64,000 nt of DNA from Comamonas testosteroni (GCF_014076415.1 NZ_CP043568.1:4464001-4528000), one strand, 5' to 3'; counted from the stretch's first letter, positions 36,347-45,378 are shown. The notes: generated from the letters alone by a model not told the origin. Numbers and translations are program-made.

Positions 36347-37849
36347 TTATGACGGCTCTTTGCTCCCCACCTGTGCCGCGAGTTCAAGGGGGTCCTTTGC
36401 ACCCCACAGAGATGCCAGCAAGGGCAGGATTCCCTCGCTCTGCAGCCATTTCAAATCGCTTGCCAGTTCTTCGCGGACTTGCTCAGGGTCGTAGCCACGT
36501 CGACGGATGGTTTCGCTAAGGCTTTGCAGGCCGCCCTTGATGGCACTCAGATCGCTGACTACATCCTGCACAGGGTTCGGGCTTGCCCATTTAGGGGTGC
36601 TCCAGTCTGGCGGCTCCACATTGACCGGCAAAGCAGCCACCAGCTCGCAGGCAGACAGCCACCACGCCGCGATTGGCTCACACATCCGGGGCACAGTGAT
36701 GGTCCATTGCTCGGACTCAACCTCGGCACGGAACTGATTCATGCGCACGCGTGAGCTGCTGAAGTTCACTTCAGTCAAATCGCCTGTCATGAGTTCATAT
36801 GGGCATCCGTAGCCTGCCGCAACCTCTTTCCAACCGAACTTCATGTAAGCCTCATAGCCAGGCACAGGCTTGGGCTCAATGAATGTCGGGTTGGTCATAC
36901 CCGGCGGGAGCCCGACAATGGCGCCGCCCGCCAAATCCCCCAAATCCATCAGACCCGGCTCACCCTCTTTTCCTTGCTCATCAGGCAATTTGGGAAGCTG
37001 GCTAGACCCATCCATCTCAGCCAGCACCCCCATGCGCGACTCCAGCTGCTTGCGCTGCAGCTCGGAATCACCATAGGTATGCAGATCCCGCACCTTGGCA
37101 ATGATTGGTGCCAGGCGGGTGATGCCGTCCTGCTGCCCCGGCCGTTCTGGGTTGAAATAGTGAATGACCTCATCTGCAGGCACCCGCTTGCTGGAGCCGC
37201 TGCGCCCCATAGTCCAATTGCCCGCATCGCCGGGATGACGGTCAAACAGGTAGTAAGCCACGCGCCGCCCGCGCTTGTCATACTCGATGCCACCGATGAT
37301 CTCGGCACCGCCAGACAGCACCGCGCTCCTCTGCTCGTCCAGATAATCAATCTCCAGAACCTGCAGACGCAAAGGCACGACAGACCCCATCTTCTGGATG
37401 TGCTTGCGAATGATGACCGCACCGTCCACATCCCGCGTGCGCTCGATCTTCGCCTCCAGCCCATAGAAGTTCAGCAGGCCGTCATAGTCGGCAAGAGGCA
37501 CCCACTCTTTCCAGCGCTTGGCGAGGCCAGGATCTGTCCATACCGGAACAATGCCTTGCCCAACTCGACATGCCAGCACCGCCGCGACGGCGCGCGTGAT
37601 GTTGGGCACGTTCTGCACCAGTGAGCGAGCACGCACCCGCAATTCACGAGCATCAGCCAGATGGTCAGCCCTTGCGCTGGCCCCCGTCCTCTTGACGAAC
37701 CAGCCATCTTTGCGGTCCGCACCTTCATAGGCCCGCACCAACATTTCCCGAGCAGCCTGGCGGCGCAAACCCTGCAGAGGCGAGAAATAGCCCACCAAGC
37801 GATCAAACGCAGTTGGAGACGCTTTTCTTGAAAGTGGCTTCTTCTGCAT
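36347..37849 (-). CDS. Portal protein (lambda family)
   Basis: A 500-residue lambda-type portal: N-terminal YFSPLQGLRRQAAREMLVRAYEGADRKDGW, a GTRLAPIIAKV-like core (GITRLAPIIAKVRDLHTYGDSELQRKQL) and a C-terminal YGCPYELMTGDLTEVNFSSSR. It forms the dodecameric vertex for DNA packaging. It starts 2 bp after gpW. No protease fused here. Confidence 0.92.
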   Translation of the reverse strand: MQKKPLSRKASPTAFDRLVGYFSPLQGLRRQAAREMLVRAYEGADRKDGWFVKRTGASARADHLADARELRVRARSLVQNVPNITRAVAAVLACRVGQGIVPVWTDPGLAKRWKEWVPLADYDGLLNFYGLEAKIERTRDVDGAVIIRKHIQKMGSVVPLRLQVLEIDYLDEQRSAVLSGGAEIIGGIEYDKRGRRVAYYLFDRHPGDAGNWTMGRSGSSKRVPADEVIHYFNPERPGQQDGITRLAPIIAKVRDLHTYGDSELQRKQLESRMGVLAEMDGSSQLPKLPDEQGKEGEPGLMDLGDLAGGAIVGLPPGMTNPTFIEPKPVPGYEAYMKFGWKEVAAGYGCPYELMTGDLTEVNFSSSRVRMNQFRAEVESEQWTITVPRMCEPIAAWWLSACELVAALPVNVEPPDWSTPKWASPNPVQDVVSDLSAIKGGLQSLSETIRRRGYDPEQVREELASDLKWLQSEGILPLLASLWGAKDPLELAAQVGSKEPS

Positions 37850-37851
37850 GC

Positions 37852-38082
37852 TTAACCTCGGCGCAAGGTTGCGTTGCGAAAGCGGGCCACGACCGCCGTC
37901 GGGCGCCGAGAAGAGACAGCCGCTGCAATCTGGATCTCCAGATCGCGGCGAGCTGCCAGCATCTCCTTGTAGTCCCGATAGGTGACGGAGGCACCGTCCT
38001 CGGTAGTAATGGAGCGCTCACCACTATGGATGGCGGCATTGAGGCGTGCTAGACGCGCTTGAAGTTCTTGGGGCGTGCTCAT
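37852..38082 (-). CDS. gpW-like head-tail joining protein
   Basis: A 76-residue protein starting MSTPQELQARLARLNAAIHSGERSITTEDGASVTYRDYKEMLAARRDLE, a clear gpW-family sequence (gpW fold: two helices and a beta hairpin). It attaches beneath the portal before tail joining. Normally located between terminase and portal, as here. Confidence 0.88.
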   Translation of the reverse strand: MSTPQELQARLARLNAAIHSGERSITTEDGASVTYRDYKEMLAARRDLEIQIAAAVSSRRPTAVVARFRNATLRRG

Positions 38083-38106
38083 AAGGCGCACGCTACCGAG
38101 GCGCGC

Positions 38107-38131
38107 GTCTCATTTCCCGGAAAACTGAGAC
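38107..38131. repeat. 25-bp repeat, copy B (before gpW/portal)
   Basis: Identical over 25 bp to 36317-36341 (GTCTCATTTCCCGG...AACTGAGAC). It is an imperfect palindrome by itself. It lies directly between the gpW gene and the Mor-like HTH regulator gene, in a 53-bp gap. Confidence 0.8.
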
Positions 38132-38135
38132 AGTT

Positions 38136-38480
38136 TTAGCCAGGCTGCTTGAGGTATCGGTACACCGTCGCCCTGCTGATACCCAGTGAGCGGGCAATCG
38201 TGGTGGCATTGCGCCCGTTCCAAAGCTTGAGCACCGCCCTGCGCTCCTCTGCTTTGCTCACTGAGGACCGAGCGGGGATATAGACCTCCTGCCCTGCGAA
38301 CTCTTTGCGCAAAGCCGCCTGCACCCTCTCCAGTCCCGTCTCGCTGCGCTGGATCTCGGGCACCAACTCCACCAGATACTCAAACATGCGGTCTACAAGA
38401 TCAGGCACAAAGTCTGGGTCCGGCTCTCCACTCTTGGCGGTATCAATGACAGCTTTGGACTGTGGCTCGTTTTTATTCAT
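38136..38480 (-). CDS. HTH transcriptional regulator, Mor-like
   Basis: A 114-residue protein. The C-terminal half is a helix-turn-helix (SKAEERRAVLKLWNGRNATTIARSLGISRATVYRYLK) after an AGQEVYIP segment, as in Mor-family activators of phage Mu. In this position, between terminase and gpW, it may regulate the late operon. Its gene abuts one copy of the 25-bp palindromic repeat, a possible binding site (inference). ATG 38480 is chosen over a TTG at 38492. Confidence 0.72.
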   Translation of the reverse strand: MNKNEPQSKAVIDTAKSGEPDPDFVPDLVDRMFEYLVELVPEIQRSETGLERVQAALRKEFAGQEVYIPARSSVSKAEERRAVLKLWNGRNATTIARSLGISRATVYRYLKQPG

Positions 38481-38485
38481 AGACT

Positions 38486-40690
38486 TCACCAAGAGCGAGA
38501 AAAGCCACCAGGGCGGCGCGCGGTAGCATGACGGCGGGCCGGTGCGGGACGCACCGATGGCACGGCCGCAGCGGGCTGAGCAGGAGGCTGAACCACATGA
38601 ACTACTTGAGGCAGCGGATCTGCAGCCTCTATGGCTTCGGCTGGCGTGGATTCAACCTCAGCATCACCGTCAGCAGCAACGGCAGGCACCGCAGCAAGCA
38701 GCGCTGATGCGTCGGGCTCTGAATCAGGCCCAACCGAAACAGGCAGCTCTGGCGGACTGAATAGATCCCGTGGCGGCTGCACCATCTGCTCAACCTGCGC
38801 CCAGCGAACGTCTGTGTACTTGTGCAGGCCCAGAGTCATCGCCGCATGGATGGCATAGTTTCGGCAATCGAGATCCTCATTTCGAGGACGCTTTTTGACC
38901 CACTTGTAGCCATCCTTTGCAGTGGATTTAGACAAAACCCGCTGCTCGGCAGTCAACTGCTCGTAGTATTCGCGCGGCAAGTCCTGACTGAAGTGGACAT
39001 AGCCAGGACCAGGCTTCGGGATGGCCAACTGCCCGAGCAACAAATCCTTGGCGTTATCCACACCAACAAGCCAGAGCTTGACGCCGTGCTTGACCTTCGA
39101 GCCCCGCCAGTCAATATCCTTCATGCTGGCCGGCCCGAGGATGGGCCGGTTGTCGTTGGTATCACCCTTGATTGCACGCAGATTGGGCAGCAAGTGCTGA
39201 TGGGTCCGCACGTAGTTATAGACGGCGTGCGTCTGGTCAGATGAGTCAATGCTGATGGCACTAGTGCCCAGCGAGCCGCCATGCCATGCCTGTTTGTAGC
39301 GGCGCCTCAGGAAAGCAGTGACAGGCGCCCAATCAGCATCAACAGCTGGATTGCCTTCAATGAGGATGCGATCAACGAGCCAGCTCTCCATGCCTCGCGC
39401 CCACGCCCACACATTGATCTGCCACCATGTACGCTGCACGTCGACACCCGTACTAAGGACCAGGCCACCCACGGGCACAGTGCCCAAGGAGTATTTCTCT
39501 GCACGCGCTTGCAACACATGATCGTCTGCACCCTCACCACGGAGTTCCCAGGCCTCGCCCAAAGTCTCATTGGTGAAGGTGGTCATAGGCCCTGCATCAC
39601 CTTCTTCCAGGGCACGGCACGCCTTCAGGAATTCATCAACAATGTCTGACCACGCACGCTGCGGGCTGTAGGCTGCCCAGATATGTACGCCGAGCGTGCT
39701 GGGCGGGCGGCATACCTCACCCGCTGCATCACGCCAGACACAATCCGCGCCGTAACGCTTGCCTGACCTTCGGCACACCCAGGCACCGACCAGCGGCCAG
39801 CCCCCAGGCAAGTAATCAGCCTGTGATATCGATTCGAGGCAGTGCGGGCACACATGGCGGACCGTCTCGGGCTTCCCCTCATCCCACTTGAAGCCGTGAC
39901 GCACATCCTTGCCGCCCCAGCGCAGCGGGTGCTCAAGACTGCAATGCGGGCACTCGATGAGGTAATCCACCTCATCCTCGGAATCCTCACAAGCACGGCT
40001 GACGTGGCACAAGCCTTTGATGCCAGGGGTGCTGCCCCCCACAAACTTCGGGTAAGCGGCCCCCTCAAGACGCCCCTTTGCAAGAGATCCGGGAGAGCCC
40101 GAGTTCTTGTCCTTGGTGCCGCCTACGGTCTGGTCGAATGCCGTCCACTCATCGAGGATTGCCACGGCCACAGTGATACGACGATAGGCACGAGCCGCCT
40201 TGCCACCCAGAAGGTGCAAAACGCTGTCTCGAAACGGCTTGTACTTGATGGTTTCTTCAACTCGGGTATCACGCTTGCGAGCTGCAAGAACGGAGGGGAC
40301 ACCTGTTTTTGGGTCTAGCAGCGGCTCAATTTCTGATTTGACAAAGCTGTCCCGGTCATCGTCCGTGGGCTGCCACAACGCCTGCTTACGCCGACGGTGA
40401 GCAATGTTGTAACAAATGAACGCGGTAATCATCTTCGAATAGCCTACGCGCTTACTTTTCTTCACCGCCAGATCTTTGATCCGGTCATCGCTCATGAAAT
40501 CCAGCACGCCGATCTGAAAAGGCCAAGCAAACCATCCGCCCTTCTGGTGGCTTGACTCGCCTGCCAGCTTGAAGTGCTCGGCTGCCCATTCGCTCAGGGA
40601 CTGGGGAGGCTCAGCCCTGAGACTCGATAGGCCGAGCTCAACCGCCTTTTTCATGGCCTCTACGGCCTCCACGCTCAGAGGTGCACTCAT
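38486..40690 (-). CDS. Terminase large subunit (lambda GpA family)
   Basis: A 734-residue GpA-type terminase. The ATPase centre is recognisable from VAILDEWTAFDQTVGGTKDKN (Walker B) and the lambda-family LAVKKSKRVGYSKMI adaptor. A nuclease part contains IDSSDQTHAVYNYVRTHQ. Cys pairs (CPHC and CPHC) give a zinc-binding insertion. It cuts and packages concatemeric DNA, so this is a cos-type phage. The C-terminus is Pro/Ala-rich. It overlaps terS (ATGA). Confidence 0.93.
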   Translation of the reverse strand: MSAPLSVEAVEAMKKAVELGLSSLRAEPPQSLSEWAAEHFKLAGESSHQKGGWFAWPFQIGVLDFMSDDRIKDLAVKKSKRVGYSKMITAFICYNIAHRRRKQALWQPTDDDRDSFVKSEIEPLLDPKTGVPSVLAARKRDTRVEETIKYKPFRDSVLHLLGGKAARAYRRITVAVAILDEWTAFDQTVGGTKDKNSGSPGSLAKGRLEGAAYPKFVGGSTPGIKGLCHVSRACEDSEDEVDYLIECPHCSLEHPLRWGGKDVRHGFKWDEGKPETVRHVCPHCLESISQADYLPGGWPLVGAWVCRRSGKRYGADCVWRDAAGEVCRPPSTLGVHIWAAYSPQRAWSDIVDEFLKACRALEEGDAGPMTTFTNETLGEAWELRGEGADDHVLQARAEKYSLGTVPVGGLVLSTGVDVQRTWWQINVWAWARGMESWLVDRILIEGNPAVDADWAPVTAFLRRRYKQAWHGGSLGTSAISIDSSDQTHAVYNYVRTHQHLLPNLRAIKGDTNDNRPILGPASMKDIDWRGSKVKHGVKLWLVGVDNAKDLLLGQLAIPKPGPGYVHFSQDLPREYYEQLTAEQRVLSKSTAKDGYKWVKKRPRNEDLDCRNYAIHAAMTLGLHKYTDVRWAQVEQMVQPPRDLFSPPELPVSVGPDSEPDASALLAAVPAVAADGDAEVESTPAEAIEAADPLPQVVHVVQPPAQPAAAVPSVRPAPARRHATARRPGGFSRSW

Positions 40691-41241
40691 CCCTGCCCCT
40701 CCTCATCTCTGATATCAGGTAGGTCGCCCTCGTCTTCTTCATCCTGCGCCATCGCGTCCACAGCAACGGCAACCAGGCGAGCGGTCGACTTGATCCACTC
40801 ATTGCGTGCGCCGGCCATCACGCTCATCACGACCTTGCGCACATCCTCGGGCAGATCTGGGCAGGACTTGCTCAGCAGGCTATCGAACTGGTCCATACGG
40901 TCCACCACTGCAGAGGATGCGAGGCCGAGCACATCAGCCAGCAGGCCAATCGGCGCGTACTCGCCGCGCGCAACTTGGTTCTTCAGCTCTTGTGCCTCGC
41001 GCTGGGCCTTTGCCAGCCCCGCCCGTTCCTGCACGATATCGAGACCCTGGCTTTCACCGAGCCGGCCTGCGGCTTGGTCCCGCAGATGCTCGCAGTAACC
41101 CACCAGCCATGCATGCGCGTTGTCACCGCGAGAGATCACGCCCTCGCTGACTCGCTTGCTTATGCTGGCTTCGCTCACCCCAACCATCTGCGCAAACTCT
41201 GCTTGCGAAACGATAGCATCCAAGTAAGGCAGCACCTTCAC
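40687..41241 (-). CDS. Terminase small subunit (Nu1-like)
   Basis: A 184-residue protein. The N-terminal winged HTH (VSQAEFAQMVGVSEASISKRVSEGVI) is a Nu1-type DNA-binding domain for the cos site, followed by a coiled coil (AKAQREAQELKNQVARGEYAPI). Overlaps terL by 4 bp. Confidence 0.85.
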   Translation of the reverse strand: MKVLPYLDAIVSQAEFAQMVGVSEASISKRVSEGVISRGDNAHAWLVGYCEHLRDQAAGRLGESQGLDIVQERAGLAKAQREAQELKNQVARGEYAPIGLLADVLGLASSAVVDRMDQFDSLLSKSCPDLPEDVRKVVMSVMAGARNEWIKSTARLVAVAVDAMAQDEEDEGDLPDIRDEEGQG

Positions 41242-41353
41242 TTAACCCCCCTAGCAAGGTTGCGCAACAGTCCGAAAGGGCGGCCCGAATTACCCGCTCC
41301 TGAGGTGCCCCAGGAGGACCCACGACCTGCCACTTTTTTAAGCACACCCGCCC
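41242..41353. other. Gap before terminase genes, candidate cos region
   Basis: 112 bp with no gene between the replication ATPase and terS. In lambda-type phages the cohesive end site lies in this position. A CTCCTG/CAGGAG inverted pair lies at 41297-41316. No canonical cosN can be recognised by eye. Confidence 0.3.
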
Positions 41354-42184
41354 TCATGCCGCCAGCACTCCCATACCTGGGCGACCGCTGTCCCAAGAGA
41401 ACTTGAGCACGGCACCACCATCCTCACGCAGGCGATCCACCACGCGCTCCCCCAGGTACTTGCTGCTCAGATCCTCGACCGTGTGATTGGTCAGCAGCAG
41501 CGAGGGCTTGCGCTGCTCATAGCGATCATTGAGAACGTCGAACATCACATTGCGCTCGAACTCCGTACCCTGCTGCACGCCTACCTCGTCCACGATCAGC
41601 AGATCCGGGAACACCATCTGCGCTACCACATCGCTCTCGGTCACGCCTGAGTTGCGGGCCCAGCTGTCCTTGACCATGCGCACCATGCGGCCCGCCGTCG
41701 CAAACAGCACACTGGCCTTGTGCTCGCGCATCACCTGCAGGCCAATGCCTACGGCCAGGTGCGTCTTGCCAGTGCCGAAATTGCCCATGAAGATCGCGCT
41801 GCGTCCCGTCTTGCGCACCCTGACAAAGTCATCGGCGTACGCCTGGGCGAAGTCCAACGCCATCTGCTGACCCTGATGGCTCACCACGTACGACTCCAAC
41901 GTGCGATCACGAAAGCGCTCAGGGATACCGGCGCGGCCCATCCTGGCCTCCCACTCCTGCACCCTCACCGCGCGGCGCTGCTGCTCATCACGCAGCCTCT
42001 CTGCCTCACGCTCAGCCGCTGCGCATGCTGGGCAGCCCAGCCAGATGTCGCCCAGATGGCACAGCGACTGGAAGGGGCCATGCCTATCGCATTCGGCCTG
42101 CTTCACCAGCGGGGGACGATGCACACCCGACTGGATGGCAGCAGACAGCGAGCGGATACCGGGTTGGCGATTCATTTCATTCAT
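41354..42184 (-). CDS. DnaC/IstB-like replicative ATPase (helicase loader)
   Basis: A 276-residue AAA+ protein. Walker A is GNFGTGKTHLAVG and Walker B is LLIVDEVGVQ. The N-terminus has a zinc-like CPACAAAE segment. DnaC-type proteins load the host helicase at the phage origin. ATG 42184 (TGATG overlap) is preferred to a GTG three bases upstream. Confidence 0.9.
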   Translation of the reverse strand: MNEMNRQPGIRSLSAAIQSGVHRPPLVKQAECDRHGPFQSLCHLGDIWLGCPACAAAEREAERLRDEQQRRAVRVQEWEARMGRAGIPERFRDRTLESYVVSHQGQQMALDFAQAYADDFVRVRKTGRSAIFMGNFGTGKTHLAVGIGLQVMREHKASVLFATAGRMVRMVKDSWARNSGVTESDVVAQMVFPDLLIVDEVGVQQGTEFERNVMFDVLNDRYEQRKPSLLLTNHTVEDLSSKYLGERVVDRLREDGGAVLKFSWDSGRPGMGVLAA

Positions 42185-42999
42185 CACAGCGCATGCACTC
42201 CTATGCCTTGGTGGAGGGTTTTGATGGGTGGCTCACTACGGCCAGGACGAGGCTTGATCGGTGCCGAGGCAGTCGCCAACACGCGATCAACGTAGGACGG
42301 CAGGTACGAGATCGGCTCACGCGCCTCGGCGCGGGCACGGGCCACAGCCACCCGCATCTGCCCCACCGTCACGCGACTGGTGCACCAGCTGTTGGCCAGC
42401 GGCCAGAACTTCTTGCGGTCGTGGATGCTGGTGTGGTCGACCTGCACGCCAAACTCTTCAAACACCGCTGCCCATTCGGCTTCACGAGCAGGCACCACGG
42501 CATCCGTGCGCGCCCTTTCTTCATCATCGATATGGTTCTGGTTCTGGTTCTGGTTGGTTGTACGTTCGTTCAACGTCCGTTCAACGTCCGTTGCACCGGG
42601 TTCACCGTCACCAACTTGGCCCGGTTGACCAGTAGCAGCACCACCAGCCAGAGGTGGCGCAGGCTTCTTGCCGCCCTTGCGTTTAGCCGCAGACGCTTTA
42701 CCAGCAAGCGATTGCTGCTCCTGTTTTTTCAGGTACGCGGCCAACTCGATATCACAGCGGTCGTTATGCCAGCCGTCATCCTGCAGGGTGAAGAACTCAT
42801 CAAGCAGCCCTTGCAGAGCCTTGCGCAGCTCATCAGACGTTGCCAGCACACGGCGCGCCAGCTTGTCAAAGTCCGGGTTCAGCGGCTGCTCGGTGTCGTA
42901 ATACAAATCCAGCAGTTCCCGGTACAACGCCCGTTCAACGAACGTTAAATGCCGGGTTGCATTGTTGAAGTCACCAATGTGGTGCGGGTAGTGATTCAT
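42184..42999 (-). CDS. DUF1376 replication initiation protein (YdaU-like)
   Basis: A 271-residue protein. The first 100 residues are DUF1376 (MNHYPHHIGDFNNATRHLTFVERALYRELLDLYY), a phage replication module. A Gln/Asn repeat (NQNQNQN, coded by TGGTTC-type repeats at about 42533-42560) and an acidic linker follow. The C-terminal part (FWPLANSWCTSRVTVGQMRVAVARARAE...ISYLPSYVDRVL) is like the partner-binding domain of phage replication proteins next to DnaC. Confidence 0.85.
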   Translation of the reverse strand: MNHYPHHIGDFNNATRHLTFVERALYRELLDLYYDTEQPLNPDFDKLARRVLATSDELRKALQGLLDEFFTLQDDGWHNDRCDIELAAYLKKQEQQSLAGKASAAKRKGGKKPAPPLAGGAATGQPGQVGDGEPGATDVERTLNERTTNQNQNQNHIDDEERARTDAVVPAREAEWAAVFEEFGVQVDHTSIHDRKKFWPLANSWCTSRVTVGQMRVAVARARAEAREPISYLPSYVDRVLATASAPIKPRPGRSEPPIKTLHQGIGVHAL

Positions 43000-43019
43000 T
43001 GCCCTAGGCCCAACTGATA

Positions 43020-43430
43020 TCAGGCAATCGCTTGCTGCTGCGCCTTGCACTTCACAGGCACCACATCCCGCTGACGCGGGGACATGCTGCAGCGGCGTGC
43101 AGCCCCCTCCTCCAGTCGTCCGGCAGCCACCAAGGCATTCACCGTGCTGGCCACACTGGAAAGCTCCAGCCACTCGCCGGTCTGCTGGTTGTGGTACTCG
43201 CGCAGCTCACGTCGGCTCATATCGCGCACGCCGTGCTGATGGGCATGGCGCAGCGTCTGGTAAAGCTTCTCGCTCAAACGGCGGCGCGATTCGTTGCCCA
43301 GCTCGGCAAAAGCCTCGGCGCTGGTGTCTTTGCCGGTCACAACGGCTTGGGGTTGCTGCATGGTTGAAGCTCCTGATATCTGTGTTTGGGTCTGCGGCTG
43401 CTGCGCCGCGTTGAATGTCTTGTTGGTCAC
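43020..43430 (-). CDS. Hypothetical phage protein with winged-helix-like region
   Basis: A 136-residue protein. Gln/Thr-rich N-terminus, then HGVRDMSRRELREYHNQQTGEWLELSSVASTVNALVAAGRLEE, which has winged-helix character. The family is unknown. It is coupled (ATGA) to the gene before it. Confidence 0.6.
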   Translation of the reverse strand: MTNKTFNAAQQPQTQTQISGASTMQQPQAVVTGKDTSAEAFAELGNESRRRLSEKLYQTLRHAHQHGVRDMSRRELREYHNQQTGEWLELSSVASTVNALVAAGRLEEGAARRCSMSPRQRDVVPVKCKAQQQAIA

Positions 43431-44269
43431 ACGCCTGCCGCCTGCCTGATGCGGTAGCGCATGCGCCGCGCCAGCTGCTCATCCAGCTGGGCACGCGAGG
43501 CCACCTTGTCCATGTCGAATCGGGGCGTGTAGCGGCCAGCCTTCACGAACATCACCACGGGCCGAATATCTGCGCCCGTTCGGCCCACCACCGCCCAGAT
43601 GCCTGGGGCCAGGTTGGATGCACGCGCATCGTTCTCACCCTTGGCCGTCCAACGGGCGCCGCCGCGCAGCTTTCCGTAGGCCACGATGTAGCGCCGGCCA
43701 ATCGAAGGGCCGACCAGCCTGCGCTTGGCGCCGCCGTTCTTCTCGATGGCCTGCTTGCGCTTGTCTTTCATGTTGATGTGATGGCCCCGGCCCTGCTCGC
43801 CAAACGCCTGCAGATAGCTCAGCACCTGCACCAAGAACGCGCCACGCAAATTGCCGTGGCCGTCCTCGCTGCCGGGGAACGGCACGTCAGGAATGGCCGT
43901 CTGATAGCCCGCAGGCAAGATGCCAGCACGCTTCAAGGCCACCTCGGAGCGCTTGTCTCCACGGCGCCCGCCCCACACCTGGGCGTCCAAAATCTTTTGG
44001 GGGTCAACCCCGCCACCTCGGGTGTCCCTCGGGGCCACCAGCGCATAAAGGCGGGCATCCGTCGCCGGCTGCACCCAAGGGCTGCGCAAGATGTAGGCCG
44101 TAGGCCGGTCAAACACCGAGCGCATCTCCTCGGCCATGGCTGGGCGCAGGTTCTGGTAGGCCACATCGTTCACGGCCTTCACCTGTGCCTGCTGCAGACC
44201 ACCTGCAGACAGCGCATCAATGCGCCGCTGCACTGCCTGCAGGCCCTTGGTGTTGATGTCAAGCCTCAT
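43427..44269 (-). CDS. Minor tail protein Z-like protein in the early region
   Basis: A 280-residue protein whose opening (LDINTKGLQAVQRRIDALSAGGLQQAQVKAVNDVAYQNLRPAM) resembles lambda gpZ and HK97 gp10-type tail-completion proteins. It is surrounded by replication and regulator genes, far from the tail cluster. The rest is basic (GGRRGDKRSEVALKRAG), so a DNA- or virion-associated role is possible. Confidence in the exact family is moderate. Confidence 0.6.
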   Translation of the reverse strand: MRLDINTKGLQAVQRRIDALSAGGLQQAQVKAVNDVAYQNLRPAMAEEMRSVFDRPTAYILRSPWVQPATDARLYALVAPRDTRGGGVDPQKILDAQVWGGRRGDKRSEVALKRAGILPAGYQTAIPDVPFPGSEDGHGNLRGAFLVQVLSYLQAFGEQGRGHHINMKDKRKQAIEKNGGAKRRLVGPSIGRRYIVAYGKLRGGARWTAKGENDARASNLAPGIWAVVGRTGADIRPVVMFVKAGRYTPRFDMDKVASRAQLDEQLARRMRYRIRQAAGV

Positions 44270-44789
44270 CGCGCACCTCCGGCACCCGCTGAGCCACCAC
44301 CGCCACCATGTAGCCCACCAGGGCCATCAGGTCGCCGGCACGGGCCTGCACGCGCCTGAACTCGTTGCGGCTGGTCGCATCACCATCCAGCAGCGAATCG
44401 GCCACGGCCGCAGTGAACTCGCCCAGGCCCTGCTGAAAGCGCATGAACGCCTCCACCGCGTTGCCGCCCGACTGGTCCGGCACCTCTGGCATGCAGCTGT
44501 GCGCCATCGCAGCCGCCATCGCATGCAGCACAAAGGGCATCCCCGATACCTGCTGCATCGCCAACGCCTCATCCAGCGTCAGCTTGTGCGTCTTGTTATT
44601 CGGGTTCAGCTTGTGCTGCAGCGTGTTGGCAGATACGCCCATGGCCTCGGCCAGTGCCGGCACCCCGCCCTTGAAGCGATCGGAAATCAGTCGTGCCGCA
44701 TCCTGCAGGCACATGCCGCGTGCAATGTCGGAATCAGCCGCTGAAACGCCATAGCCAAAACCTGCCCCGATTGCGAAAGTAGAGCCCAT
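44259..44789 (-). CDS. Phage regulatory protein CII (CP76-like)
   Basis: A 176-residue protein with the CII-family pattern CLQDAARLISDRFKGGVPALAEAMGVSANTLQHKLNPNNKTHKLTLDEALAMQQVSG, a helix-turn-helix with a characteristic LNP. CII-type activators drive the lysogenic promoter and integrase. A strong RBS (GAGGAGG) precedes ATG 44789. The gene overlaps the next by 11 bp. Confidence 0.85.
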   Translation of the reverse strand: MGSTFAIGAGFGYGVSAADSDIARGMCLQDAARLISDRFKGGVPALAEAMGVSANTLQHKLNPNNKTHKLTLDEALAMQQVSGMPFVLHAMAAAMAHSCMPEVPDQSGGNAVEAFMRFQQGLGEFTAAVADSLLDGDATSRNEFRRVQARAGDLMALVGYMVAVVAQRVPEVRDEA

Positions 44790-44816
44790 AGCAGACCTCC
44801 TCAAACAAAGGCAGCC

Positions 44817-45239
44817 ATGAGCACACAACCCACAGCCACACCAGCCAAAGAAAAAACCAGCCCCGCGCCATTGGCTACCATGGCGAAAACCGCCCCGATA
44901 TCAGAGCTGATCAAGACGAAAAAAATGGACAAGCAACCAGACAGACCAGCCACGCCCGACGAACGCATCGACGCCATCGAGGCCATGCTCGGCCACTTGA
45001 TATTCATGCTGGAGGTAGAGCCCAACTTCACAGCAGAGGCCCTGGTGAAGTGGATTGCGACCTGCCGCCAGGCTGAGCGCGACAAGGGCATTGCAGACCC
45101 TCGCCAGCAGGTGGTGTTTGCGCAGCTGTGCGAAAAGCTTGGTCTTGTGGAGACCGATCCTCAGGAATCAGATCCAGCAGCAAAGCAAGCCGCGCACTCT
45201 GCTCTTCAGAGAGCGAAACGCCAGCCTGCTGCAGACTGA
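44817..45239 (+). CDS. Hypothetical protein, antisense to the cro-cII operon
   Basis: A 140-residue protein. Basic N-terminus with Ala/Thr/Pro, then a predicted helical region (DERIDAIEAMLGHLIFMLEVEPNFTAEALVKWIATC) that looks protein-like. It reads rightward opposite to flanking early genes and its 3' part overlaps the leftward gene at 45028-45378. Either or both may be expressed. The family is unknown. Confidence 0.5.
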   Translation: MSTQPTATPAKEKTSPAPLATMAKTAPISELIKTKKMDKQPDRPATPDERIDAIEAMLGHLIFMLEVEPNFTAEALVKWIATCRQAERDKGIADPRQQVVFAQLCEKLGLVETDPQESDPAAKQAAHSALQRAKRQPAAD

Positions 45240-45378
45240 GCAGCCAGTTGCGCTCAGCCAGCAGCATCAGAATGGCCAAATAGACGCACTGACGCGGTAT
45301 CCCAAACTGGGCTGCCAGCTGAGCATGATTGCGACCATTCCAGGCGCGTGCGATATCAGCTGCAAGTGCGTCAAGCAT
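45028..45378 (-). CDS. Possible small HTH protein after cro
   Basis: A 116-residue frame starting 8 bp inside the end of cro. Its N-terminal half (IARAWNGRNHAQLAAQFGIPRQCVYLAILMLLAERNW) has a Mor-like HTH. Its C-terminal half, where it overlaps the rightward gene, is low in protein-like character. It may be a short N-terminal gene with an extended tail. Confidence 0.5.
   Translation of the reverse strand: MLDALAADIARAWNGRNHAQLAAQFGIPRQCVYLAILMLLAERNWLLSLQQAGVSLSEEQSARLALLLDLIPEDRSPQDQAFRTAAQTPPAGEGLQCPCRAQPGGRSQSTSPGPLL

Noticed and set aside
41123..41347. A 74-residue leftward frame before terS
   Set aside because: Overlaps the terS HTH in another frame and lacks protein-like character.
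42533..42560. TGGTTC-type microsatellite as a phase-variation tract
   Set aside because: It is 6-bp periodic in frame (Asn-Gln repeats), so length changes of whole units would not shift the frame. Could still vary in length.
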